Of a DNA stretch of 48,872 bases, positions 9,084 to 17,913 are shown piece after piece. Position numbers and translations under genes: made by a program. The notes below the pieces were generated by a model. It was not told the DNA's origin, made no database searches, and saw only the letters and a program-made list of their open reading frames with translations. The stretch is from Clostridia bacterium (lineage in GTDB: Bacteria > Bacillota > Clostridia > TANB77 > CAG-508), in the NCBI GenBank assembly GCA_022794615.1, contig JAAWFD010000010.1, positions 1-48,872 on the forward strand, written 5' to 3'. Position 1 is the stretch's first letter; each line of letters opens with the position of its first letter.

Positions 9084-11804
9084 ATGAAAAAGTTAGTATT
9101 AATAGATGGAAACAGCATAATGAACAGAGCATTTTATGGAATAATGGGAAGTAAAATGTTAACAACAAAAGATGGAAAATACACAAATGCTATATATGGA
9201 TTTTTAGCTATAATGTTTAAAATAATAGAAGATATAAATCCAGAATATATAGGAGTAGCATTTGACTTAAAAGGACCAACAGAAAGGCATAAATTATATG
9301 AAGGATATAAAGCAAACAGAAAAGGAATGCCAAACGAATTAGCAGAACAAATGCCAATAATAAAAGAAATATTAAAAGCAATGAATATAGACATAATAGA
9401 AAAGCAAGGATATGAAGGAGATGACTTGTTAGGAACACTTGCAAAATATGGAGAAAATCAAGGATTAAAAGTAACAATCTTATCAGGAGACAGAGACACA
9501 TTCCAATTAGCAAGTAAAAACATAACAATAAGAATACCAAGAACAAAAGCAGGAAAGACAGAACAAGAAGAATATGATGAAGAAAAAATAAAAGAAACAT
9601 ATGGAATAATGCCAAAACAACTAATAGAAGTAAAAGCATTACAAGGAGATACATCAGACAATATCCCAGGAGTACCAGGAATAGGAGAAAAAACAGCATT
9701 AACATTAATACAACAATATAATACAATAGATGAATTATACGAAAAAATAGAAAAAGGAGAAGACACGCTAAAAGGAAAGCAGAAAGAAAATATTGTAGAA
9801 AATAAAGAATTAGCATATATATCAAAAACATTAGGAACAATCAATACAGAGGTACCAATAGAAGACACAATAGAAAATTTAAAAGTAGAAGAATGGGATA
9901 AAGAAAAAGTATTAGAAATATTCAAAGAATTAAGATTTAACAAATATATTGAAAGATTTAATTTAAAAGAAGAGCAAGAACAAAATAAGCAAGCAAGAGA
10001 ACAAGGGGAATTATTTGAAATAGAAGAAAATAAAGATTTATCAGAAATATTAGAAAAAATAAAACAAGAAAAAAAGATAATATACTATTTTGAATTAGAA
10101 GAAGACAAAAATGAAGAAAAAATAATAAGAAAAGAAATCAAAAAAATAGCAATAAGTATTGAAAATAAAGTATATTATTTAACACCAACAGAAGGATTCT
10201 TAAAAGAGATATTTGAAAATAAAGAAGTAGAAAAGTATGGGCATAATCTAACACAAGACTATATAATACTAAAACAAAAGGGAATAACAATGGAAAATAT
10301 AAAATTTGATACAATGGTATCAGCATATATATTAAATCCAACAAACAATAAATATGAAATGCCAATATTATTAAATGAATATTTAGAAATAGATGAAAAC
10401 GAATATCTAGAAAAAAATAATGTAACAGAAGAAAAACAAGAACAAATAAACTTATTTGAACAAATGAATACTAAACAAGAAGAAAACAAAACAGAAAATG
10501 CAGAAAAGTATAAAGTATCATTATATGCATATGGTATAGCAAAATTAAAAGAAAAATTAACAGAGAAATTAGAAGAAATAAATGCAATAAAGTTATTCAA
10601 AGAAATAGACATGCCAACAGTAGAAGTATTATCAGATATGCAATGGAATGGAATGTATGTAGATGAAAAAGAATTAGAAGGATATGGAGCACAAATAAAA
10701 GAAAAAATAGAAATTTTAACAAAAGAAATATATGAATTATGCGAAGCAGAATTTAATATAAATTCAACAAAACAATTAGGAGAGATATTATTTGAAAAAC
10801 TAAAATTACCAGTAGTAAAAAAGAACAAAAGTGGATATTCAACGGATGTAGATGTATTAGAAAAACTAAAAGAAGAACATCCTGTAATAGAAAAGTTATT
10901 AGAATATAGACAAGTTATGAAATTAAATTCAACATATGTAGAAGGATTAAAGCCATATATAAATCCAAAAACAAAAAGAATACACTCATTTTTCCACCAG
11001 ACAATAACAGCAACAGGAAGAATAAGTTCAACAGAGCCTAATCTTCAAAATATACCAACAAGAATGGAAATAGGAAAAAGAGTAAGAAAGGTATTTAAAC
11101 CACAGGGAGATAAAATATATTTAGATGCAGACTATTCACAAATAGAACTAAGAGTGTTAGCACATATATCAGAAGATGAGCATATGATACAAGCATTTAG
11201 GAATGGAGAAGACATACACAAACAAGCAGCATCCAAAGTATTAGGCATACCAATAGAAGAAGTAACAAAAGAACAAAGAAGCGAAGCAAAAGCAGTTAAC
11301 TTTGGAATAGTATATGGAATAAGTGACTTTGGACTAGGAGAGCAACTCGGAATGTCAAGAAAAAAGGCAAAAGTATATATAGACCAGTACTTAACACAAT
11401 ATGCAGGAATAAAGAATTTTATGGACAGTATAACAGAAGAAGCAAAACAAAAAGGATATGTAGAAACATTATTTAACAGAAGAAGATATATACCAGAATT
11501 AAGTTCGAACAACTATATGGTAAGACAATTCGGTAATAGAGCAGCAATGAATACCCCTATACAAGGAACAGCAGCAGACATAATGAAAATAGCAATGATA
11601 AGTGTATATAAAGAACTAAAAAATAGAAATTTAAAATCAAAAATAGTTTTACAAGTACATGATGAAATGATGATAGAAGCGGAATTGTCTGAATTAGAAG
11701 AAGTAAGAGAAATTTTGCAAAGCTGTATGGAAAGTGCTATAGATTTAAAAGTTCCACTAATTGCAGAAATATCTGAAGCAGAAAATTGGTATGACTGTAA
11801 ATAG
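9084..11804 (+). CDS. polA: DNA polymerase I
   Basis: 906 aa; LIDGNSIMNRAFYG, GDTSDNIPGVPGIGEKTAL, DADYSQIELRVLAHISED, KAVNFGIVYGIS, QVHDEMM. Confidence 0.97.
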   Translation: MKKLVLIDGNSIMNRAFYGIMGSKMLTTKDGKYTNAIYGFLAIMFKIIEDINPEYIGVAFDLKGPTERHKLYEGYKANRKGMPNELAEQMPIIKEILKAMNIDIIEKQGYEGDDLLGTLAKYGENQGLKVTILSGDRDTFQLASKNITIRIPRTKAGKTEQEEYDEEKIKETYGIMPKQLIEVKALQGDTSDNIPGVPGIGEKTALTLIQQYNTIDELYEKIEKGEDTLKGKQKENIVENKELAYISKTLGTINTEVPIEDTIENLKVEEWDKEKVLEIFKELRFNKYIERFNLKEEQEQNKQAREQGELFEIEENKDLSEILEKIKQEKKIIYYFELEEDKNEEKIIRKEIKKIAISIENKVYYLTPTEGFLKEIFENKEVEKYGHNLTQDYIILKQKGITMENIKFDTMVSAYILNPTNNKYEMPILLNEYLEIDENEYLEKNNVTEEKQEQINLFEQMNTKQEENKTENAEKYKVSLYAYGIAKLKEKLTEKLEEINAIKLFKEIDMPTVEVLSDMQWNGMYVDEKELEGYGAQIKEKIEILTKEIYELCEAEFNINSTKQLGEILFEKLKLPVVKKNKSGYSTDVDVLEKLKEEHPVIEKLLEYRQVMKLNSTYVEGLKPYINPKTKRIHSFFHQTITATGRISSTEPNLQNIPTRMEIGKRVRKVFKPQGDKIYLDADYSQIELRVLAHISEDEHMIQAFRNGEDIHKQAASKVLGIPIEEVTKEQRSEAKAVNFGIVYGISDFGLGEQLGMSRKKAKVYIDQYLTQYAGIKNFMDSITEEAKQKGYVETLFNRRRYIPELSSNNYMVRQFGNRAAMNTPIQGTAADIMKIAMISVYKELKNRNLKSKIVLQVHDEMMIEAELSELEEVREILQSCMESAIDLKVPLIAEISEAENWYDCK

Positions 11805-11872
11805 AATTGTATATTTATAAGCGATTATAATATTAAATATATAAATACAAGTAATAGAAAAGAGGTGTTGTA

Positions 11873-12724
11873 GTGACAATAAAAGAAATATTAAATAAGG
11901 GAACAATAATGCTAAAAAGTGATAAAATTGATAATCCAAAACAAAAAGCAAGGTTACTATTACAGCATGTATTAAAAATGACAAGAGAACAAATCATAAT
12001 ATATGACACAAATCAAGTAAACAAAAAAAAAGAACAAGAATATATATCAAAAATAAATGAGCTAATAAAGGGAAAACCGCTACAACAAATAACAAACACA
12101 CAAGAATTTATGAAAATGAATTTCTATGTAAACGAAAATGTATTAATACCAAGACCAGACACAGAAATCTTAGTAGAAGAAGTTTTAAAAATAGCAAAAA
12201 ATAAGAGAAACCCTGTAATATTAGACTTATGTACAGGAAGTGGAGCAATAGCAATAGCACTTGCAAAATATTTGGAAAACGCAAAAATATACGCAACTGA
12301 TATTAGCGATAAGGCTTTAGAAGTTGCTCGAAAAAATGCTAAAGATAATAATGTATTAGAAAAAATTCATTTTATGCAATCAGACTTATTTTCAGAAATA
12401 GACCCCGATATAAAATTTGATATTATAGTATCAAATCCTCCATATATAAAGTCAGAAGTTATCAAGACATTAAACAAGGATGTACAAAATGAGCCAATAA
12501 TTGCTTTAGATGGAGGAAAAGATGGGCTTAAATTTTATAGAAAAATAATAGGACAATCATATGAATTCATGAAATATAATTCGGATTTGTGTGTAGAAAT
12601 AGGATATGACCAAAAAATAGATGTTATAGAAATAATAGAAAATGAAAAAAAATTTACAAACATATATTGCAAAAAAGACTTATATGGTAATGACAGAGTA
12701 GTAGTAGCAAAATTAGGAGATTAA
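11873..12724 (+). CDS. prmC: Peptide chain release factor N5-glutamine methyltransferase
   Basis: IPRPDTEILVEE, DLCTGSGAIAIALAK, SNPPYI motifs; GTG start. Confidence 0.95.
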   Translation: MTIKEILNKGTIMLKSDKIDNPKQKARLLLQHVLKMTREQIIIYDTNQVNKKKEQEYISKINELIKGKPLQQITNTQEFMKMNFYVNENVLIPRPDTEILVEEVLKIAKNKRNPVILDLCTGSGAIAIALAKYLENAKIYATDISDKALEVARKNAKDNNVLEKIHFMQSDLFSEIDPDIKFDIIVSNPPYIKSEVIKTLNKDVQNEPIIALDGGKDGLKFYRKIIGQSYEFMKYNSDLCVEIGYDQKIDVIEIIENEKKFTNIYCKKDLYGNDRVVVAKLGD

Positions 12725-12755
12725 AAATTTAATATATATAATAAAAGAAAGGAAA

Positions 12756-12793
12756 GATGTTAGTTTTAAATAGAACTAACATCTATTAGGAAT
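12756..12793 (+). promoter_or_regulatory. Family A SD-to-start hairpin element, copy 1 (whiA)
   Basis: GAAAGGAAA-GATGTTAGTT-ttaaatag-AACTAACATC-TATTAGGAAT directly before the whiA start. Confidence 0.8.
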
Positions 12794-12798
12794 ATGAA

Positions 12799-13671
12799 AT
12801 GTCATTTTCATCAGATGTAAAAGAAGAATTAAATTGCATACAAACACTAGCAAATAAAGAATTAGTAAAAAGCGAATTACAAGGCTATTTAATTAGCAAT
12901 AATGTAAAAATAATAGAAAAGGGAACAAAAAGAAAAATAAGATTTTCGACAGAAAGCGAATATAATATAAACAGATTTGCTAGATTATTAAGTAATTGCA
13001 AAATACAAGAATATAAAATACAAATGCAAGGAAAAAATTATGTAATTGAATTAGCATTAGAATTATTAAGAAATATAATAGAAGTAACAGATATAGGAAT
13101 AAAAATTGAAAGAAACGAAATTGGAAGCAGAGAAAATGCAAAAGCAACAATAAGAGGAGCATTTTTAGGGTCAGGATCAATAAATAATCCAGAGAATTCA
13201 AATCATTTAGAAGTGCAATTATCAAATGAAATAAACTGTACATGTATAGAAGAATTATTAGAACAATTTGATATAAAGGCTAAAAGACTATCTGAAAATA
13301 GAATATATATAAAAGATGGAGAAGAAATATCAAAATTCCTAGCATGTATAGGTGCAAATAAATCAGTGTTAAAATTCGAAGATATACGATTAAAGCATGA
13401 AATGAATAATAAAATAAATAGACTAGTAAATTGTGAAGGAGCTAATTTAAATAAAATAATGAATGCATCTATTGAACAAATCGAAGCAATAAATAAACTA
13501 AAACGAGAAAATAAATTTAAGAATTTAGATGATAATTTAAAAGAAATTGCAAATTTAAGATTAGAAAATCCAAATGCAAATTTAACAGAGTTAGGACAAA
13601 TGTTAAAAATTCCAGTTGGAAAATCAGGAGTAAATTATAGACTAAGGAAAATAATAGAATTATCAAAATAA
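12799..13671 (+). CDS. whiA: DNA-binding protein WhiA
   Basis: MSFSSDVKEEL start; GAFLGSGSINNPE, C-terminal NPNANLTELGQML...GKSGVNYRLRKI HTH. Confidence 0.95.
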   Translation: MSFSSDVKEELNCIQTLANKELVKSELQGYLISNNVKIIEKGTKRKIRFSTESEYNINRFARLLSNCKIQEYKIQMQGKNYVIELALELLRNIIEVTDIGIKIERNEIGSRENAKATIRGAFLGSGSINNPENSNHLEVQLSNEINCTCIEELLEQFDIKAKRLSENRIYIKDGEEISKFLACIGANKSVLKFEDIRLKHEMNNKINRLVNCEGANLNKIMNASIEQIEAINKLKRENKFKNLDDNLKEIANLRLENPNANLTELGQMLKIPVGKSGVNYRLRKIIELSK

Positions 13672-13685
13672 TTGGAGGAAAAGAA

Positions 13686-14819
13686 TTGACAGAAAAAGAA
13701 TTAGGAATATATATACATATACCATTTTGTAAAAAGAAATGTCACTACTGTGATTTTGTTTCTTATTGTGATAAAAAGGAAGATATAGAACAATATATAG
13801 AAGCATTAATCAAAGAAATTGAAAATAAAAAAGGAGAAATATTAGAAAGAAATATAACTACTATATACATAGGAGGAGGAACGCCATCCTTTATAGAGGC
13901 ACAATATATATCTAAAATTTTAGAAAAATTAAAGATTAATGATAATCAAGAAATAACTATAGAAGTCAATCCAGGAACGGTTACAAATCAAAAGCTAAAA
14001 GAATATAAAGATGTTGGAATAAATAGAATAAGTATAGGATTACAAGAAACGCATAATAATTTACTTAAAACAATTGGAAGAATACATACATATGAAGAGT
14101 TTTTAAAGACATATGAAATGGTAAGAAAAATTGGTTTTAAAAATGTAAATGTAGATTTAATGATTGGATTGCCAAACCAAAGTATTCAAGATATAAAGGA
14201 AAATTTAGAGAGAGTAAGATTACTAAATCCTGAACATATTTCTATATATTCTTTAATTGTTGAAGAAGGAACAGCATTATCTAAGAAAATTGAAAGTGGT
14301 GAGGAACAATTACCAAATGAAGAATTAGAAAGAAATATGTATTGGTATGTAAAAAATACTTTGGAGCTGAATGGTTATAAGCATTATGAGATTTCAAATT
14401 TTGCTAAGTCTGGTTATGAATCTAAACATAATATGAATTGTTGGAAGCAGAAGGAATATATAGGTTTTGGAGTTTCTGCACATTCATATTTTCATTTAAA
14501 GAGATTTTCAAATACAAATAATTTAACTGAATATATTCAAAATATAGAAGATAATAATATTGATAAAAATGTAATTTTACAGGAAACTCAAGATGTAGAA
14601 GATACACAGAAGGAATATATGCTACTGGGATTAAGAAAAATTGATGGTGTTTCTATATCTGAATTTAAGAACAAATTTACAAACAACCCTATATTTTTGT
14701 ATAAAAAAGAATTAAATAAATTAATAGAAGAAGGGCTTTTAAAAATAGATTTGGATAATATAAAATTGACTGATAAAGGATTAGATTTGGCAAATGTAGT
14801 TTGGGAGAATTTTGTATAG
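13686..14819 (+). CDS. hemW: Radical SAM heme chaperone HemW (coproporphyrinogen III oxidase-like)
   Basis: YIHIPFCKKKCHYCDF, YIGGGTPSF, EVNPGT, RISIGLQ; TTG start with GGAGG. Confidence 0.95.
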   Translation: MTEKELGIYIHIPFCKKKCHYCDFVSYCDKKEDIEQYIEALIKEIENKKGEILERNITTIYIGGGTPSFIEAQYISKILEKLKINDNQEITIEVNPGTVTNQKLKEYKDVGINRISIGLQETHNNLLKTIGRIHTYEEFLKTYEMVRKIGFKNVNVDLMIGLPNQSIQDIKENLERVRLLNPEHISIYSLIVEEGTALSKKIESGEEQLPNEELERNMYWYVKNTLELNGYKHYEISNFAKSGYESKHNMNCWKQKEYIGFGVSAHSYFHLKRFSNTNNLTEYIQNIEDNNIDKNVILQETQDVEDTQKEYMLLGLRKIDGVSISEFKNKFTNNPIFLYKKELNKLIEEGLLKIDLDNIKLTDKGLDLANVVWENFV

Positions 14820-14946
14820 TATTAATAGATTTAGAAAATTTTATATAGAATTAAATGTCAATTAATTTGAAAATTTCTGTAAATAAATTGAACACATAAA
14901 AAGGTTGCATAATATAATATATTAAAGGATATGGAGGTAATGCATT

Positions 14947-15096
14947 ATGTTATGTTTCTTGAAAAAGACAATAGGTGTTTGTTTAATCGGTTTAGGTATA
15001 GGAATATTACTTGTACTATTACTTCCATTTGCAGGATGGTTATTTATAATAGGTGCTATTCTTATAATAGTTGGTTTATTATGGCTGGCATGCTGA
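14947..15096 (+). CDS. 49-aa hydrophobic membrane microprotein
   Basis: MLCFLKKTIGVCLIGLGIGILLVLLLPFAGWLFIIGAILIIVGLLWLAC*; RBS GGAGG 6 nt upstream; below ORF-track length cutoff. Confidence 0.7.
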   Translation: MLCFLKKTIGVCLIGLGIGILLVLLLPFAGWLFIIGAILIIVGLLWLAC

Positions 15097-15166
15097 TACT
15101 TAAAATAATGATAAATATACATTTTTATATGTGAGCATGCGAAGTAGAAAGGGAGGTACATAGGAT

Positions 15167-15241
15167 ATGACAATAGTTGTAAAAAAAGTTCCTAAAGCAT
15201 TGAGGGGAATTGTTAAATTATTATTTGGCATTAAAGAATAA
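15167..15241 (+). CDS. spoVM: Stage V sporulation protein M (SpoVM)-like, 24 aa
   Basis: MTIVVKKVPKALRGIVKLLFGIKE* matches the SpoVM pattern (B. subtilis MKFYTIKLPKFLGGIVRAMLG...); RBS GGGAGG 10 nt upstream. Confidence 0.85.
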   Translation: MTIVVKKVPKALRGIVKLLFGIKE

Positions 15242-15273
15242 AAAATTTTATCTAAATGTAAAGTATAAAATAT

Positions 15274-15334
15274 AAAAAAAAAGCACATACTTATTTACAA
15301 ATATAAAAATTGTAAAAAGTAGGTGTGTTTTTTT
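15274..15334 (+). terminator. Terminator hairpin after spoVM
   Basis: AAAAAAAAAGCACATACTTATTTACAA-loop-TTGTAAAAAGTAGGTGTGTTTTTTT. Confidence 0.75.
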
Positions 15335-15586
15335 ATGGATAAGGCTTCAAAACAAAATTATGAAAAGAATGTAAAGAAAATGAATAATAAAGAAGAAGAG
15401 ATATTAAGTTATAACAAAAATAAGCAATTAGAAGAGTGTGAAGTAGGGGAAGATTCTACTAAATATGGAGAATTTATATCTTCATACTTTGCTTGGGTAT
15501 CGTTACCCCAGCAAAAGGAAAATGTAGAAAAATTAGAAAAAATTACAAAAAATGAAGAAAACTTAAAAAATAACAAGAAAAAGTAA
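15335..15586 (+). CDS. Hypothetical protein, lysine/glutamate-rich
   Basis: MDKASKQNYEKNVKKMNNKEEE...; ATG immediately follows the terminator T-tract. Confidence 0.5.
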   Translation: MDKASKQNYEKNVKKMNNKEEEILSYNKNKQLEECEVGEDSTKYGEFISSYFAWVSLPQQKENVEKLEKITKNEENLKNNKKK

Positions 15587-15618
15587 TAAATTTAAGAAAA
15601 TCAATGTTAAAATAAAAC

Positions 15619-15645
15619 TTGTTTAAATAAAGAATATTTTATAAT
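15619..15645 (+). promoter_or_regulatory. Putative sigma-A promoter of the ctsR operon
   Basis: TTGTTT (15619-15624), TATAAT (15640-15645), short spacer; just upstream of the CtsR box. Confidence 0.5.
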
Positions 15646-15654
15646 ATCAATATA

Positions 15655-15671
15655 GGTCAAAGAAAGTCAAA
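15655..15671 (+). promoter_or_regulatory. CtsR operator
   Basis: GGTCAAA-GAA-AGTCAAA matches the RGTCAAA-NAN-RGTCAAA heptad repeat; a third GTCAA follows at 15672-15676. Confidence 0.85.
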
Positions 15672-15779
15672 GTCAATTGCAAAAAAGAGAAATATATAAC
15701 TAGATAATTATTAATGCCATTTATTTCGGGCATCTTGAGAAAAGTTAATATTAAAAAAGATAATATATTTTTTAAAAAG

Positions 15780-15829
15780 TAGCTAATTTTCCAGGCAACG
15801 GTAATCACCGGTGCCTAGAAAAAAAGCTA
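15780..15829 (+). repeat. Hairpin element, family B copy 2 (ctsR leader)
   Basis: TAGCTAATTTTCCAGGCAACGGT-aatc-ACCGGTGCCTAGAAAAAAAGCTA. Confidence 0.75.
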
Positions 15830-15869
15830 AAATGAAAAAATATAATATATGGAAAGAAGATAAGAAAAA

Positions 15870-16314
15870 ATGAGAATATCAGATTTAATAGAAGAATTTA
15901 TAAAAGATTTATTCGAAGAAAAGGAATACATAGAAATACAAAGAAATGATTTAGCAGAGCAATTCAATTGTGTTCCATCACAAATAAACTATGTAATATC
16001 AACAAGATTCAAGCCATCACAAGGATATTATGTAGAAAGCAGAAGAGGAGGACGGCGGACACATACGAATACAAAAAATAGATGTAAGCAAAACAAATTA
16101 TATAACGCACATAATAAAAAATATTGGAGATACACTTACAAATCAAGAAGTAGATATATTAATTAGTGATTTGCTATCATATAATTTAATAACAGAAAAA
16201 GAAGCGAGGCTATTAAAAGTAGCAACAAGTGACAACATATTAATAATTGCAAAAGAAGTAAAAGACACATTAAGAGCAAGAATATTAAAAAACATGTTAT
16301 TAAATATAATATAA
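15870..16314 (+). pseudogene. ctsR: CtsR, transcriptional repressor of class III heat-shock genes, interrupted by a single-base frameshift
   Basis: Frame 1: MRISDLIEEFIKDLFEE...CVPSQINYVISTRFKPSQGYYVESRRGG; the +1 frame from 16054 continues GGHIRIQKIDVSKTNYITHIIKNIGDTLTNQEVDILISDLLSYNLITEKEARLLKVATSD...LRARILKNMLLNII*; 445 nt = 3n+1. Confidence 0.88.
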
Positions 16315-16325
16315 AAAAAGAAAGG

Positions 16326-16874
16326 ATGATAATTATGTTATGTGAAAACTGTGGAAAAAATTATGCAAACGTAATATATACACAAATAATAAATGGAGTA
16401 AAAAAAGAAATATCAGTATGTGAACAATGCAGTAAAAAATTAGGAATAGACCATTTAAACTTTGATATGCCAATAGATTTTGCAAGCTTTTTAAGTGATT
16501 TCTTTGGAGAATATGAAGATACGAATATATTTCCAATAATGCAAAAAGTAGAACAATTACAATGTCCAAACTGCGAAACAACATTTGAAGAATTTATAAA
16601 CAATGGAAAATTCGGATGCACAGAATGCTATGGAACATTTAAAAGCAAAATAGACCCACTATTACAAAATATACATGGTGCAAATAGACATGTAGGAAGG
16701 CTAGGAAAAATAAAAGAAAGTAATAAAATAAATAAAGATAATACAAATGATAACAATACAAAAGAAGAGGATAAAGTAGAAGAGTTAAAAAAAGAATTGA
16801 AAATAGCAATAAAAGAAGAAAGATATGAAGAAGCAGCAAAAATAAGAGATGAAATTAAAAAGTTAGAAAACTAG
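16326..16874 (+). CDS. mcsA: McsA, activator of the protein arginine kinase
   Basis: Four CxxC pairs (CENCGKNYA, CEQCSKKLG, CPNCETTF, CTECYGTF), C-terminal UVR motif; ctsR operon position. Confidence 0.92.
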   Translation: MIIMLCENCGKNYANVIYTQIINGVKKEISVCEQCSKKLGIDHLNFDMPIDFASFLSDFFGEYEDTNIFPIMQKVEQLQCPNCETTFEEFINNGKFGCTECYGTFKSKIDPLLQNIHGANRHVGRLGKIKESNKINKDNTNDNNTKEEDKVEELKKELKIAIKEERYEEAAKIRDEIKKLEN

Positions 16875-16889
16875 AAAGGGTGAAAAAAC

Positions 16890-17894
16890 ATGTCGAATTG
16901 GTATATACAAAGTGGAAAAGATTCAGATGTTGTAATAAGTACAAGAATACGATTCGCAAGAAATATTGCAGGATATAGATTCAATCCAAATAAAGAAGAG
17001 GCATATGAAATAGAAAAGAACATAGAAGAAAAGGCAAATGAAATAGGATATAATCTGAAATTTTTAAAATTAAAAAATATGGATGAAATAACAAAATTAA
17101 GTTTAGTAGAAAAAAATATAATAAGTCCAGAATTAGCAGTAAAAGAAGACAAAGGAGCAATTTTAATAAATGAGGAAGAAAACATATGTGTAATGATAAA
17201 TGAAGAAGAACATTTTAGAATACAAGTATTCAATAGTGGATTAGAATTAGAAAACACATTAAATCTAGCAATAGAAGTAGATGAAAAAATACAAGAATTA
17301 TTTAATATAGCAAAAAGTAAAGAATATGGATATTTAACATCTTGTCCTACAAATTTAGGAACAGGAATGAGAGTATCGGTAATGGTACACTTACCAGGTT
17401 TAACAAGAACAGGAAACATAAGAAAGATATTAAATACAATAACAAATTTTGGAATGGAGATTAGAGGAATACATGGAGAAAACACAAAATCAGAAGGAGA
17501 TATGTATCAAATATCTAATAAGCAGACTATAGGAGTGAGTGAAGAAGAAATAATAAGAAAGCTAAAAATCATAACAGAAAAAATAATCGAACAAGAAAGA
17601 ATTGCAAGAAAATATCTAGCAGAAGATGAGATAGAATTAGAAGATAAAGTATATAGAAGTTATGGAATATTAAAAAATTGTAGAAAGATTTCACAAAGTG
17701 AAGCAGTAAAGTTATTAACAGAAGTAAAGTTAGGAACAGATATGGGAATAATAACAGAAATAACTGATAAGAAGGTTTTAGAATTATATTTATATATTAA
17801 ACCAGCAAATTTACAAAAATATTTTGGAACAGAGATGAATGTGAAAGAAAGAGATAAAAAAAGAGCCGAGATGATAAAAAGAATAATGCAATAA
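16890..17894 (+). CDS. mcsB: Protein arginine kinase McsB
   Basis: VVISTRIRFARNIAGYRF, NEEEHFRIQVF, LTSCPTNLGTGMRVSVMVHLPGL, RGIHGEN. Confidence 0.95.
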   Translation: MSNWYIQSGKDSDVVISTRIRFARNIAGYRFNPNKEEAYEIEKNIEEKANEIGYNLKFLKLKNMDEITKLSLVEKNIISPELAVKEDKGAILINEEENICVMINEEEHFRIQVFNSGLELENTLNLAIEVDEKIQELFNIAKSKEYGYLTSCPTNLGTGMRVSVMVHLPGLTRTGNIRKILNTITNFGMEIRGIHGENTKSEGDMYQISNKQTIGVSEEEIIRKLKIITEKIIEQERIARKYLAEDEIELEDKVYRSYGILKNCRKISQSEAVKLLTEVKLGTDMGIITEITDKKVLELYLYIKPANLQKYFGTEMNVKERDKKRAEMIKRIMQ

Positions 17895-17913
17895 AAGCGA
17901 GAAGGAGGAAAAG

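Noticed and set aside
16041-16062. Programmed +1 frameshift in ctsR as the main explanation
   Set aside because: No recognised slippery sequence, internal SD or stimulator is evident; mutation or sequencing error is more likely, so it is reported only as a possibility.
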